Positions 14,218 to 31,249 of a stretch of 64,000 nucleotides of DNA are shown piece after piece (the stretch's first letter is position 1; each line of letters opens with the position of its first letter). Source of the stretch: Paraspadella gotoi (taxonomy: Eukaryota > Chaetognatha); assembly GCA_051294375.1 (NCBI GenBank), contig CM119266.1:18222087-18286086 (forward strand), written 5' to 3'. Under the pieces are notes generated by a model that made no database searches, was not told the origin of the DNA, and was given only the letters and a program-made list of their open reading frames with translations. The position numbers were made by a program, and so were the translations under genes.

Positions 14218-16080
14218 AAGGGGCAAGCTTTAAGGTTAAAACCACATTTGTTTTGATTTAGTAGCAGTTTTTGCCTGGAAAGGGGAGAGAGGCGTGGTCT
14301 TCGGAATGCGATTAATTAAGTCTCGCTGAATCAACAAAAAACGGGCTTTTTTATTTCGATACACGACGGGTATAAAAGTTATTTGCATATTTTATGAATA
14401 TTTATCGTTAGCTTTTTTTTTTTTTTTTGTCGCTTATTAATTTTTTTTTTCAAATTAGATTCTACGTTGCTACTTTGTTTTCCGCCCGGACCGAAAGGTC
14501 GTCGTCCGCAGCAGCGCCACCAAATTGAAGCGACGGACGCGGAGATGATTTCGCTCCCAGCGGAAAAGCGGAGGAGGAAGAGGAGGAGGAAAGAAAAAGT
14601 GATGGGAAGAAGAAAGAGGAGGGATGATGAGGAGATATATTATATTAATTATAGGGAAAGAGGAAGAGCAAATAACCCGAGGTCCCCTTGGTCCTCCGAC
14701 AGGCCATTCTTCGTCCACTCGGAAAAATTGGGAAGTCGCGAAAAACCGAAGTTGAATAGATTAAGACGAACAAAGACTATGAAGAAACCAAGTAATACAA
14801 GAATTTGAGTCACACAATGGTTTGGCGCCAAAAATGAATTATAAATGAAAAATGAATAATAAAGCAGAATTAGAGGCATAAAAGCATTCAAGCATTGTTA
14901 TTCCGCAACAAGCACTTTTAGGAAAAAGACGATTGCATGAAAGACGCATTTTTTTTCGTAGGAAGGACCGAGGACACAATTTCGACCATGAAACTTGACT
15001 CTTCGTGACACGGCCGTCGGCGAACAGCCTGATATAGACGCCTCTGTCTCCGACGTCCATGTCATTTTTATCGGTTGTTACGTCTGTTATATAATGGTCC
15101 TGGTTCAATGTTCGTTACAGTCATTGCCTAAAATAAGGTTATTACGTATATTTTAAAGGAGCGTTTACTTTTACTATCACTAATTTAAACCTTTCATGGG
15201 CGTAATTCTAAATATTAAGACAACGACTTTTTTTTTTTCAAAAACCTGAACCGCTGATGGACCGCACAACGCCTTGACAGGAAAAGGGGGCGAATACTAG
15301 ATAGTTATATATTAATAAAATAACAAAGGTAACTGTTAAACTTAAAGAGAAAAAGGGAGAGAAATCACCGCCTCTCGCGACCTCTAAATTAGCGAACTAA
15401 TTACTTTCCATCCATCACCTTTCTCCAACACATTAGCTATTTAACCGCCAGTGAAAACAGAGGCTAATTTGCCAGAATTACTTTCTCCCCGATTGATATT
15501 GTTTGAAAACCAAATTATTTTCGTCTCGAAAAGTGGATGGATATGAAACCTATTGGTAATAGTGATATTAGTGATATGTGTAGGGATCGTTTATATATTT
15601 ACTAGCTCATGACTTATTTAAAAATAAGGTAAAATTTATTTAAAACAAACTATTGAAAGTTTAAAATAATCTTTTTAAAAAAGAGAGAGAAAAATAAGAG
15701 AAGAGGAAAAACCCATCGGAGAAAATAAATAAAAAGAAGAAAACAGAAAAGAAAAAATGAGAAAAATGATTCAGCAAAAAATGGAAAATATAAAAAAAGG
15801 AAAAAAAAGAGGAAAAAAATAGTTACGTATAGGATCCAGGAAGATAAAAAAAATGGGGATGAAGGGGAAAAGAACAAGGAATAGAAAGAAAAGTAGAACA
15901 AGGAAAGAATAGACAAAAAGGAAAATAAGAGAGGTAAGGCTGGAAATACAGAAAGAAAGAAAGAATAAAGAAAGAAAGAAAAAGAGAAAGTAAGAGAGAA
16001 AGAAAGAAAGGAAAGAAAGAACCGGATCGGATCGGAACGAGCTTCGGTTTTGTTGCATCCAACGACAGAAGAAGAAACGC
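14218..16080. other. Intergenic DNA with a possible orphan exon on the minus strand
   Basis: A GC-rich patch at 14480-14580 and a coding-like patch at 14990-15105 stand out from AT-rich surroundings. The second translates on the minus strand as ITDVTTDKNDMDVG then VYIRLFADGRVTKSQ. This is loosely like the start of a PLAT/LH2 domain (V.T.....G.....I.LF...G), but no clear acceptor or donor defines it. Purine-rich AGAAA repeats fill 15660-16020. Confidence 0.3.
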
Positions 16081-17260
16081 ACCTGAAATAACAGAAAGAG
16101 AAGGCGGCTGCTGATGCGTCGCGCGGGCGGCGGCGGCGGCGGTGGCGGTAGTGTCAGGGGCGGAAGAGAGGCGAGAGCAGCGTTGGGAGATAAATCAATT
16201 AAGTCAGCTTTTACTGAAACGGGAGATCGCAAAGTGTGTGCCTTTCTGCGTGCGTTGAAGCTGTGCACGCATTCTCTCTGTCTCTCTCTCTCTCTCCTTC
16301 TCTCTCTCCCTCTCTCTCTCTCTCTTAGTAAATTTTCTCAGCTTTATCATGGAATCTCCCGTAAACAAAGAAGGGAATTTATTGAAAGGAAAGCGACTCG
16401 ATACGCAGAGAAAGGGAGAAAGGGAGAAAGGGAAGAGAGAGAGAGTGATTCCGGCCAATTAAAATGCAACATCATATGAAGAAGTATTAGCCTCACTCTA
16501 GATTGTTATCAGCCAATCCTTAGCCATGGGATACGATCCTTGGTTTACAAATTGATTCAAGTAATTGAATAATATGGCCAATCTGAGGGCAAGTGATGAA
16601 ACAAATAATATGGAAAGCATAGTATTTAATTTATTGCGCGATTATAAGTGTGGATTATTACTGTTTTACCTCTACCTCATATTATGTCTTTATTGCAATT
16701 TTTAGTCGGATCTGCTTACAGAAGATCCCGACTCTATAATCCACTTTGTCGGTCCGTCGGTCCGCCCCCTCAATTTTGTCGGGCATTCACTTATATCATG
16801 TCAGAACATCGAATTATGATAAATTATTCAAAAAAATGATGTCCAATTGTCCATCCATCCATCTGTCTGTCTGTCCATCCATCCGTCCATCCGTCCATCC
16901 CCCCTTAGCAAAAAAATTCAATTACTCTTGTTTGGATGGATTGATTGGATTGAAATTTTGTGTGTGGGTAGGAAAGTGTGTGATTGAGCTGGATGAAATC
17001 GTGCAAGTGGAAATGAGTTTAAACGCCAATTACTCATGAGTGGAAGGGGTGATTGACTTGAAATTTTGTATATTATTAGGAAAGTGTGTGATTAAGCTGG
17101 AAATCAAGTTTCGATAGAATCAATTTATTATTCAATAAATCTATTCATTTATCTATTAATTAATTATTCAATCAATCAATTTATTTATCAATTAATCAAT
17201 TATTAAATCAATAAATTAATTATTTAATCAATCAATCAATCAAGCAATCAATCCAGTTAA
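16081..17260. repeat. GC-rich (GGC)n patch, TC microsatellite, TCCA and ATCA repeats
   Basis: A (GGC)n run at 16118-16150, a (TC)n tract at 16273-16326, a CCAT/CTGT/CCGT tetranucleotide field at 16843-16900 and a degenerate AATC/ATCA tandem field at 17120-17255 are visible. A 60-bp unit around gtgtgattgagctgg repeats near 16975 and 17090. No gene is supported. Confidence 0.55.
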
Positions 17261-18676
17261 TCGTTATTGGCATTATTGTCGTCGTCCTCATCATTGTCGT
17301 CGTTGCTTTTGTCGTGGTCAGTGACGAAAAGACCTAAAAACAAACATTTTGGATCAAATTAATTAACTAATTGCCGAATTAATTAACTTGAAATAATAAA
17401 TTAATTAATTACCGATAATGATCGTGGGCAGATCCGACATTGTTTGCTCAAATTATTGACAATGCTCTGGCTTGAAAGCTGCCTCATGTTTCTCAACAAT
17501 TACATCAAGACAGTTACAGTTTTTCACAGTTTTGGAAGCGACCAAATTTACTCATAACTGCCACATCTTCTCCGGCATACATAGATTCATAGTTGCTACG
17601 TTTTCTCCAGATATCACGGTTTAAAGGTTGCCACAAGGTCCCCCGCTGTCGACATCCGCTTCGCTTCCCGATTCTTTTCCGCTTCGCGAAATCCGATTGG
17701 TAGAAACGAAGAGGAAGAAAAAAAAATCCGGCGATCTGATTGGCGGAAACGGAAGGTCATTCATCCAATCAGCCGCATCGCCGATTTCCAATGGAGGAAT
17801 AAAATGAAAAAAAAAAAAGAATAATCGAATTTAATCCTCTCCATTGCAAAATGCCGGGCGAGAAGGATAAAAGGGGGTGAGGGGAGAGTGAAAGAGAAAG
17901 AAAAGAGTGAAAGAGAAAAGAAAAGTAAGAGTTGAAAGAAGGAATGGTGGGGGGGGGAGTTGGATCGATCACGTGACTCTCGATGCGGATTTCTCTGATC
18001 GTTGAGGGGAAAGGAATGCGATTATGAGTGCGGGGGGGGGGGGGTTTGAATGGAAAGAATGGGGGTAGGGGGTGAAAATGGGTGGAGGAGAAATATGGTA
18101 GGGATGAAATAGAGTAGGAGTGACTGAAAGTGAGTAAGGAGAACAGATGGCGCAAGATATTAGAAAAACTTGGGACAAATAAAGGAGGAAAGGGATAAAA
18201 AAAAGGTAGAGGGCGATACTAATTGCTGTTGCTTTTTCGCTTAATCTCAATGTTGATAATAAAGTGACGAAATACAAATCCTGTCCAAAGTTCGAACAAG
18301 ATACATGCAGCTTGTTTACTGGTTGTACTAATTTCGTATGTCATACAACTCATACGTATATCAAACAACTTGTATCTCTTTTCGCACTGACATTGTACAT
18401 TGTACAATCCCTAATCCATAATATCTACCATCTCCACATCCATCTGTAATTCCCCTTCAATCATCTTCTCTACCATCTGCGTCGTCGTCGTCCGCAAAAT
18501 CGAGTTAAACGCCGCAGCGACGTCGGCGGAAGGCGGTGGAAACTCCATTGAACAAAATCAACAAAAGAGCAATCGAGGGAGAAAAAGAGAGAGAGACTTT
18601 TTTATCGGAAAAATGGGAGAAAGAGAGAGAAAGAAGAGAAGAGGAGACGAGAGAGGAGAGAGAGAGCAGAGAAGAG

Positions 18677-18716
<40 letters not shown>

Positions 18717-19581
18717 TATTAAATTTATTCATGTGTGAAATGAAATGAAACTCGGAAAGAACTTGAATTTGGTGAAGCGAACGACAAAAACTTCCGTCGG
18801 TTTTTTGAATTAAAAAAAAAAGTTTCGTCATCCAAATTGAAAAAGCAAATTGAGATGTGGGGAATAAACCATTTAGACGATGTATACTTTTAAGGAATTA
18901 TGCGTAAAAAGAATTGGCAAATAAAAAAGAAAATTAGTTATAAATTATGAAAGATGAAGTTGAGACGACTAAAAAAAGACAAGGATTTCAGACAAAAGGA
19001 AAAAAACTATTAATCTTCTTTGAAATCGCGAGATTGAAAAAAAAGGAGAATGAAAAAGTGAGAGAAAAAAAGGCCACTGATAAAAACCTGCCAACTCAAC
19101 ATGTATGTAATCGTTGTATAAACATTCCTTGATGGTTTTTCAAAGATTATAAGTAAGATTTTTCGAAGTCTGTTTTCTTTATCATTTTTTTCTTCTTCTT
19201 CCTTTCTAATTTTGAAATATTTTTTTCTTTCTTTTTTAAAATCTCTTTTTTTCTTTTAGGGAGAAGAAATAAACAACCAATATAAAAATTATCCATTGTT
19301 TCAATAAATAAGATAATAACCTATCTTGCCCGTGAATTAGGACACGCAACGGTAGGTTAAGGACCCAACCCAGAAAAAGCACAGAAATAAAGAGAACAAG
19401 AAAGAAGCAAAGAAATATAAATTAAAAAAAATTGAATATAAAGAAAGAAAGAAATAGAAAGAAAGAAAGAAATAGAAAGTAACTCGTATAAAGAAACCGA
19501 ATTATAAATCGAGAGGCAAAAATGATTCGTCGGTTAGGAATTTAATGGGAAAACATATGGATTGTATTTCGAGCTTCTTTT
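17261..19581. other. Intergenic DNA with a CCAAT-box cluster and GA tracts
   Basis: ATTGG at about 17695 and 17740 and CCAAT at about 17765 form a cluster of NF-Y-type boxes that looks promoter-like, but no coding exon could be tied to it. G-runs occur at 17948-17956 and 18031-18042, and (GA)n at 18585-18717. A partial copy of the interspersed element containing accaatataaaaattat lies at 19272-19375. No gene is supported. Confidence 0.4.
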
Positions 19582-19606
19582 NNNNNNNNNNNNNNNNNNN
19601 NNNNNN

Positions 19607-23079
<3,473 letters not shown>

Positions 23080-23239
23080 NNNNNNNNNNNNNNNNNNNNN
23101 NNNNNNNNNNNNNNNNNNNNNNNNNNNNNNNNNNNNNNNNNNNNNNNNNNNNNNNNNNNNNNNNNNNNNNNNNNNNNNNNNNNNNNNNNNNNNNNNNNNN
23201 NNNNNNNNNNNNNNNNNNNNNNNNNNNNNNNNNNNNNNN

Positions 23240-24055
23240 CCGCCTTTGATCCACCGCCGCCGAACGCGTCGTAAAGCCGCTGCAGCGGAAGACGGCTGCG
23301 GAACTCAGCAGCGGCTACAGCAGCAGCAAACGCATCGGAATACTATTCGGAAAAGTATCGTCAACGAAAAAAATAGAGCGGGGCAAGATAAACAAAAAAA
23401 TTTGGCTGTGATGTATTTTTATTGTAACATTGTAACGATAGAGTCGGTAGCCGAATCGAAATCTTGAACTCGGTTTTTGGTTTCCTTTTCCTATTTCGGT
23501 CATTCGATCGCTCGAATCGCCACCGAATCTGACTTCCTCTCTGTCACTCCCTCTCTCTTCTTCCATTCTCTCTCTCTCTCCCCCTTCCATCCAACCTCTG
23601 TCTCTCCCTCTCTCTCTCTGCCGCGCGTATCGTTTTAATCCTCTCNNNNNNNNNNNNNNNNNNNNNNNNNNNNNNNNNNNNNNNNNNNNNNNNNNNNNNN
23701 NNNNNNNNNNNNNNNNNNNNNNNNNNNNNNNNNNNNNNNNNNNNNNTCTCTCTCTCTCTCTCGTCGGCGATGAGTGTAATCACGCGCCCTCGTCGCTTAT
23801 TTCCCTGCAAATATGATATCTGCGATTGATAAGTGTGACGGTTTCCGAATGTTGACGCCTGAAAAATAACTCCTTTTGTCAGATTGATACGTTTAAATTT
23901 TTTTTGAGGATGAAGTTGCTATTGCTACCCGAGTATTTTTGACTTGACTATTAGAGTTCGCTTAATTTTTTGGTTAGGATAAATTGTACTAGTAGTCAGG
24001 AATCCAGTCGCACATGTCTTTTTTTCTACATAAAGTCAATTAAAAGAGCAGCCCC
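23240..24055. other. Gap-flanked fragment with a GC-rich patch
   Basis: Gaps at 23080-23239, 23646-23746 and 24056-24299 break up this part. A GC-rich patch at 23240-23340 (Gln/Arg/Ala-coding on the plus strand) could be exonic, but the gap removes its context. TC microsatellites border the middle gap. Confidence 0.35.
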
Positions 24056-24299
24056 NNNNNNNNNNNNNNNNNNNNNNNNNNNNNNNNNNNNNNNNNNNNN
24101 NNNNNNNNNNNNNNNNNNNNNNNNNNNNNNNNNNNNNNNNNNNNNNNNNNNNNNNNNNNNNNNNNNNNNNNNNNNNNNNNNNNNNNNNNNNNNNNNNNNN
24201 NNNNNNNNNNNNNNNNNNNNNNNNNNNNNNNNNNNNNNNNNNNNNNNNNNNNNNNNNNNNNNNNNNNNNNNNNNNNNNNNNNNNNNNNNNNNNNNNNNN

Positions 24300-26069
24300 G
24301 AGAGAGAGAGAGAGAGAGAGAGAGATTAGCGAAGAGAAAAGGCGATTGAGGGAGGAGCGAAGTTTGATTGATTAGAAGATACGTAAACGAGACCTTAAAA
24401 TGAAATGTTTTTGTTAATATATATATATATATATATATAATTCTTCATATATATATTGAAAGATTGTAAAAGCTTTACCCTCTGTTATCAACAGTATTTC
24501 CGAAGATCACAAAAACATTCATTATATAAAACTATTCTTTTAACATGTACCTATATATGAAAATTTGCAAAATACTTTGTTTCACTAATTTTCTATTTTT
24601 CATATAATATTTTAATATTTTTATGAAGGATTTAGTATTTAATCTATATTATTTAATCAAAACATATATTGCTTTCTTTTTTAAAAATGTTTTATTTATA
24701 TAATAATTCAATTTGGGAAGGGAAGTCAGTGTTGTCTTCTGGAAATAGAGGGAGCATCTATACAACACAAGGTTAGATTACTATCTTGTCCTAGTTTTCT
24801 AATAGATATCACACATCATTTCTGTTTAGAAAGTCATTAATGAAAAATCATAATATCTAAGAGGCTGAACAGAAAGGGGTGTGGGAATGGATAATTTTTT
24901 GAGGGGACCAACGTTATATATGATTTTTTTTTACCAATAGGGATAAGACTACCATGTAGAATTGTATGTTCTGATAGGGATACATACTGGGGAAAGGTCT
25001 ATAGGGGCACCTTTATGCTCATGAATATAATTTTAAAATACTTTAATGAAAATTTTATTTTTTCTTTATCCTATTTTTTAATTATTTCTTTTTTGAATAT
25101 TTTTATCTTTTATGTTTACAATGGGAGGTCATCAGTTGGGAACCTATACCCTTCATGGATTTCGGCTCTTTAATCCCAAATTTTATTTTATTTTATTTTA
25201 TTTTATATTTTTTTATCTTTTAACAATTTTAAAAGTGAAAGAGTGTTTCGATCGCGGACGGCAGTTCTTAGCTCAGGAGGGCAAGGAGCAATTTAGAGGA
25301 AGGGGTGTTACCACTCTAGATCTCGGCGGGAAAAAGGGTGGAGCGACCGACAGGGTGGAGCCAAGAGGAGAAGGAGTGGGAGGAGTCGAGACGAAGGAGG
25401 AGGAGAGAGAGATTTTGAACCCGAGGAGGAAAATAGATGAGGACCTTCGAGAGGAGAATGAAAAGGTCAGAAGAGGAGAATATAAAGAGAAGAACGAATA
25501 AAAGTTGATAATGATTGACGGTTAATTAATTTCAACGCGGAGTAATTCGAACGTAAACGATCGAACGCAAATTCGTTCACAGTTTGTGAAATCACGTGAT
25601 TAACGTTTAGTTTAAATGATCGAAACAAAAATTCGGAAAAGAACATTATAGGTACAAACTCATTCTCAAGGTACAGAAGTTATCTATTAATGAGAGTAAT
25701 TTAGATAATAATAAAATTATCTGGGATTTTATGCACAGAATTTTCAAATTATGTTACAAAAATTTAAATGCTACAAAATAACATTTAATAATCTAACAAA
25801 ATTAATACAAACTATATTAAATATCATAGATTATATACATCTTCGAATCACGATAAATAAAATAAAAACATAAAACTCGATTTTCTCTCTCTATTTTTCA
25901 CCCCCTGTCCGAAAAGACCCCAACCGGGTATTCGGACTCCCCCTCCAACAAAATTTGATCAGAGATTCGGAGTTGCGTGCATAGGGAAAAAGGGCCCAAA
26001 AAAAGCCGGAGAGGCCAAGGGCGAAACCTGCCCTTCGAATTCTCTCCCTTTCAGCCTAAAATAACATGG

Positions 26070-26153
<84 letters not shown>

Positions 26154-28890
26154 CTGACTCTCGGGCCTAAAGCGACCTGTAAGAAATGAAAATATTATTT
26201 TAGCTTCGGTGGCCGGCAGAAGAAAAACCTTCGGCCAAATTAGAAATTTCTCTCTCTCTCTCTCTTTCCGTATTCGATGGTTGTCACGAAAAGAGAGAAG
26301 TCGAAGAGAAATCTTAAAATTGTCAGTAAAAATGTCTACAAAACTAGTAAATCATCAAGCTTCTCGTGCTTTTGGTCTTAATAAGTAAAAAGCAACGTGT
26401 CGATTTATCGCCCATCGCCATCCTTCCACTGAAAAAAAAAAGATCCGAGGCGGGGCGGAGTTTTTAACTTTTTTAAGGGCGGGTTTAACCAAATATTTTC
26501 TTTCAAACTTCCTCTTTTCCATCTCTTTCTCCCTCCCCTCCCCATCTTCCCTTCGAACGCCTTGGTTTTCATTAAATCCGCGTTAATTATCTGATTTCCC
26601 TTTCGAAGGTGAAAATTTGAGGGGGAAAAAAAAAAGATCGGTCTTTCGTTGGTTTCGATCTCCGGACCATTCGTGCTTCGGCGTTCGATTTATTTTTAGT
26701 TAACGGAAACTGGAAGCGTAACTTATTAAACTCATAAACTTCCGTTACAATTTAATTTTTTACCTTCGCCTACGATCGACGTCGAAATAATAATAAAAAA
26801 AAAGGAATTAAAAACTCATCGCGAGTTTAAAATCCCGCTCGACTTACCTCGGCCTTCGAACACCGCCGGGGTTTATATAAAGACTAGAAAGCAATGGTGC
26901 GAGAGAGATAGGGACTAAGGGAGAGAGCGAGCGCCGGCCTCCCTCTCTCTCTCTTTTTGCTTTCATGAGCAACATTTTCTGTTTTTCTAAACTTATCGAA
27001 ACAAGATTTTTGTTGTTTTTGTTCATTTACCTTGGCTGCCCCGTTGTTTTGTTTTTGTGGGTCTGGTGTTTACTAACAAATCGGCGGTGGTTGTTCTCAT
27101 AAAAATTGGCAGGAAAGACGAGCAATCGGATTTGTGTTTACAGAAATCACATCGGATGTGTAAAAGTTAATGGGGGGGAAAAACAAGCGATGATAGTAGA
27201 GTTTTTTCTTGTTTGGAGATGGAGACTTTTATTGACAGTCGGTCAATAAAAGTACGCATTTCGGTCTTCTTCTTTTCGTGTTATCGTCGCGGTTCTTTAT
27301 TATTTTCAGGGCACCCGCTCTTTTAAATATTCATAGGCATGTTTGATAACTACAAACAAAGATTAAAACATGGTCTCCCTGCTAGTAAGACTAGGCAGGG
27401 TAACTTTACTATTCGACGTCCGCAACCAACCTTAGGAACCACCGGTCGGTGCTTTGTTAATCCATTTAATTTTGATTTCTCTCCAGCGTCGAGTCTCACT
27501 TTGCGCAATAATATACTTTTTTTTTGCTCAGTAATACAAATTTTATAATTCTATAATAAATAATTTTAAATTTATTTTAATTGCTATTTTTATGTTTGAG
27601 GTAGAAAATGCATTGTTTGTTTACGTACGAGTTTTTTAAAGAAACAAATTTCGGACATGTTTCAGCTTCAACGTAAGCCTTCATCAGCGGAAAAACGAAT
27701 TGATTTGTGAAACAAATATTTTCACAGACTTTTTCTCTCGCTCTTGCTTCAAACTTATAAAAATATTTTTTTCACAAATCAATTCGTTTTTGCGCTGATG
27801 GAGGTTTACATTGAAGCCGAAACATGTCTGTTTTGTATTAAAAATAAAATCGTTGTCGAATTAAAAACAAATTCTCTTTGCTAGTGTTATATTTTTTAAA
27901 CGGTTAGCAATTGGGTTAAAGTTGGTTAGGGATTATTAGGAATTTGTAATAAAACATTTTTCTACCCTTACCGTGTTTTTTTATTTTTGCGTAGCGAGAT
28001 TTCTATATAAGTCGCTCATAAGAAGAGAAAAAAAAAGTATTAATTAAAATTTTACGATTATAAATGTGAAGGTTTATGTTTGAAAAATGACTTAATACAA
28101 ATTATTAATAATATCAACATTTCGAAATCGAAAGGGTCTCGCTTAACAGAGTGTACCATAGATGTCGTATCAGAGCGGAGACAATTGGCAATAAAAGAAC
28201 AGCGACCGAAGAAGATAGATCTACGAGTACTACTATATATATATACAACTATACTATATACTACTATATTACTCTATTGAATGCGAATTAGAATTTCAAT
28301 GGAACTGATATGAAAACCAATTTTGATTGAATTGATTTTTTTTTGCTTTACTAGAATAGGACGTCTCAATGAAATAATTTTATTATTTTTGTTGTTATCA
28401 GATTCTTGCTAACTAGAATTTTAGAAATTATTTAACTAAAACAAATATAAAAATGGCTATGAAATTTTATTTGAAGCGAAAAATCTTTCAGAACAAATCA
28501 CCAGTAAAACTAAAAAAATGAATGCAAAAATATAAATAGAATAAAGGATTAACGTAATCCAAAAAGGAATGTTGTTTTGGGGAATGGGACGAAATTAGGA
28601 ACGATAGAGAGATTGTCTTCCCGTACACTCAACTTTAAAATGGTTTCGGAAATCTGTGCAGTGATTCCTTATTTGGTTTCAAAAAGTCAAAGAACAGTAG
28701 ACTTCGTAAAAATTAATTTCGTAACTCGTCAAAATGAGTAAAAAAAAAAAACACAAATGTACTACTAAATCCTTACCCATTAGTAAAAATTACCAACAAA
28801 TTACAATATCCTTGTAAAGTCAGTCAATAGTTATTGTCGTCATCATTACTAATCATCGTCATCTGTAAAAAGCAATCATCGTGATCTTCT
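24300..28890. other. AT-rich intergenic DNA with microsatellites and one foldback element
   Basis: (GA)n at 24300-24325, (AT)n at 24417-24438 and (GA)n at 26070-26152 are simple repeats. On the minus strand a TATATAAA at about 26872-26880 is followed within about 30 bases by a consensus donor (GAG|GTAAGT, near 26846), which could be a promoter with a short non-coding first exon. The hammerhead-like foldback at 27620-27840 is annotated separately. No coding gene is supported. Confidence 0.45.
27620..27840. mobile_element. Foldback element with opposed hammerhead-ribozyme-like cores
   Basis: On the minus strand 27653-27690 reads CTGATGA, a GGCTT/AAGCT helix, then GAAAC and ATGTC. On the plus strand 27795-27832 reads CTGATGG, a GGTTT/GAAGCC helix, then GAAAC and ATGTC. 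The two halves form an inverted repeat around a spacer that contains TC-rich sequence. The core fits the hammerhead consensus CUGAUGA-helix II-GAAA-UH, with an A-to-G change in the plus copy that would be expected to harm cleavage. Such motifs are known in Penelope-like elements and retrozymes. No reverse transcriptase is present here. Confidence 0.55.
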
Positions 28891-30895
28891 TCACCAATCA
28901 TTGTCATCATCATCGTCATCCTGCTTGGGCCTCGTTTGTCCCAACGACCTCATCATAAAGTCCTCCATCTTGGGCCGAGGATCTTCCTTCGCCTCCGTCG
29001 GGACTCCCGCCTTGAAGAGTTTGTGGTCGACGTCATCCGCCGTGAGATTTAGGCCCCCGAAGGTCAACGCCCCCACCTGGGGTGATTGGGGGAAGGGTGA
29101 GTTTGACAAAAGGAAGAGCAATACCCTCGACGTCTTGGGAAGGAGAAAATAGGATAAGAGTTGGAAAACAATTAAGCTCCCCCCCAATCTTGGAAGGGCG
29201 GGGAAGTTTAGCCGCTTATATTGCCAAATATTGTGTGCGAAATGTTAAGTGACAAACAAGATTGAAGCGATGTTTAAAAGAAGCCACCGAATCAATTCCC
29301 AATTGTATTACTGATTTGATACAAAAGTAATTGATCATATTTGGCAATAGATTGTGCACTGACCATTTGACTCTTGAGTTCTCCCTCGAAATAAACGAAG
29401 ACCGCGGGAAGATTTCGGTCGGGAAAATTAGGAATGCAAAGATCCGAAATGCTCTTCAGGAATTTTATCTGGAAGAGGGGAAGAGATTTGACGTAAAAGT
29501 AATTTATCATCGTACCAGTCGAAACGAAAAAAAGTAATTAGTTTTAGTAAGGGATTACATATAGCGTTCATTAATCTGCATTTTCTGAGCTATGCGTTGT
29601 GAGCTGAAGATTACTCTCCGTAACATCTTTGCCAACCTTCGCCAGGAATGGAACGGGTCCTGGGCTTGGAACCAGGACTGTGGATCTTTCAGGCCCAAAA
29701 GGCGTCCATCCTGGTCATGAGCTGATGGCTTTACTCAATTAGCCACGAACTAAAACTACCATTGAAAACGGTGAACTGCCTGCTTCTACCCTCCGCTCCA
29801 ACCTGCGGATATTTGGCGCTGAGGCGGACGAGGTGTTGGTTGATAAGACTGCAGAGCGGAATCCCGCTTTTGTAGAGATGGAGGACGACCCAGACTCCTT
29901 TGCCCGCGCCGTTGACCTGAAGGGAGGGTTTGAGCATTGGTGATCTATTAGGAAAATTAAGTATCACTTAAGATCATCAACGCTTCTCTTCTCCTCACTC
30001 ACTTCTCGCTTGTAATCCTCTGCCGTGATTTCCCTCACTTCACCGAAAATCGATTTCTTCATTTTTTCTTGCAACTCGAGAATCCTTTTTTGCCGGTAAG
30101 ACTGCCGAAAAGGAAGGAAGGAAGGAAGGGAAAAATAAATCGAGAAGCAACAACCGACGAGCTCAAGGTAATGCGATGTATTGAGATTCTTGTATGCACG
30201 GATATCCAGATGATCAGCACATTACAATGCACAAGTAGGAAACATGCACTACCGAGTTGTATATAAAATGATACAGTATTACCCGAATTATGAGCATTTA
30301 AATCGTGGCTTAAACCCACGGACAGACAGATCGACGAGTGACCTACAGAATAGAGTTGCTACGTTATTACTCGAGGCGCAACTAAAAACGTTAAGAGAAA
30401 AAAAGGGACGAACGTAAATATTATCGCGGAAAGAAAATCCTTTGCCATTTCGCGCTTCTTATTAGCCTCCCTTTCCTCCCTTTAACAATAAGCAATTGAC
30501 CTGCAGGACGCGCTCGTCCTCGTTATCCTCCAAGGCTTCAATCTCGTCCAACGACATATCCTCGTAATTCTTGACTTCTTTCCTTCCTTCGATTTCGTCT
30601 TCAACGAGTTTTACGATCGCATCTTCGCTGATCTCCAACTCGGCTCCACTTTTCTGTAAATTATGATTATCATTATTATCATTTTTATCATTATTTTTTT
30701 ATAAAAAGATTTTCTGCCACCAAACAATTTGGAGAATGTTTTAAGAAATCCTTAAAACAATGATTAGCGGTCAAGGAGTTTTTTCCCCCCGAGTAGAGAA
30801 GAGAAGAGAAAAACAAAAAGAAGCACCTTAGGCGGTAAAATCCCCCGTAAGCGGAGAGCGTCGTTCCATTGCGTGTCTTGATTCGGGTCTTGCAT
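28891..30895 (-). CDS. PDCL3: Phosducin-like protein 3, six exons, complete
   Basis: Exons in transcript order are 30895-30827, 30653-30501, 30101-30003, 29916-29803, 29468-29364 and 29076-28891. All introns are phase 0 with GT-AG ends, giving 241 aa against about 239 in human PDCL3. The N-terminus [20 protein letters not shown] matches the family start. [14 protein letters not shown] and [10 protein letters not shown] form the helical N-terminal region. The thioredoxin-like domain begins near residue 105 ([20 protein letters not shown]) and includes [19 protein letters not shown] and LTFGGLNL. The tail is acidic (DDDDDDND), as in the family. PDCL3 is a cytosolic co-chaperone that works with the CCT chaperonin in folding of actin and tubulin. 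The start codon lies 355 bp downstream of the DPH6 stop codon on the same strand. A SINE copy sits in intron 4. Confidence 0.96.
29618..29757 (-). repeat. SINE copy (family 1) in PDCL3 intron 4
   Basis: Read on the minus strand, this segment contains tggct...ccatcagctcatga and then ggttccaagcccaggacccg. Both match the copies at 57467-57662 and 60172-60375. It is truncated in the B-box part compared with them. Confidence 0.65.
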
Positions 30896-31249
30896 TCCTC
30901 AAATTAAGGGTTCGCACATCAACTGTTTTGTTTCTTGTTAATATTTTTCTTTTTTTTTTTTCTTTTCTCTTATAGTCTCGCTAAAAAACTAAGGTCACTT
31001 TGAAAAACAGGTGAGTGTAAATGATAGAAATGGAATTAAACAATTAAAAAGTAAAAACCAAGTAAAAATTTTGACCATCGGTTATCAGTTTTTCAATCCA
31101 TTGCTGGCAGTTCAAAAATTTTACGAGCAGAATTTCAATACGAAGTAATGAATTTTTTTAATTATTTATTATTTATTAACAAGAAGGGAGTTTTGATGGG
31201 CTGAATGACCAAACATTCATGATGGCCATGTCTTAGGGGCAAGACGACC

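Noticed and set aside
27339-27548. Plus-strand 69-codon frame starting MFDNYKQRLKHG
   Set aside because: It is short, lacks similarity I can recognise, and sits in repeat-like DNA. Kept out for lack of support.
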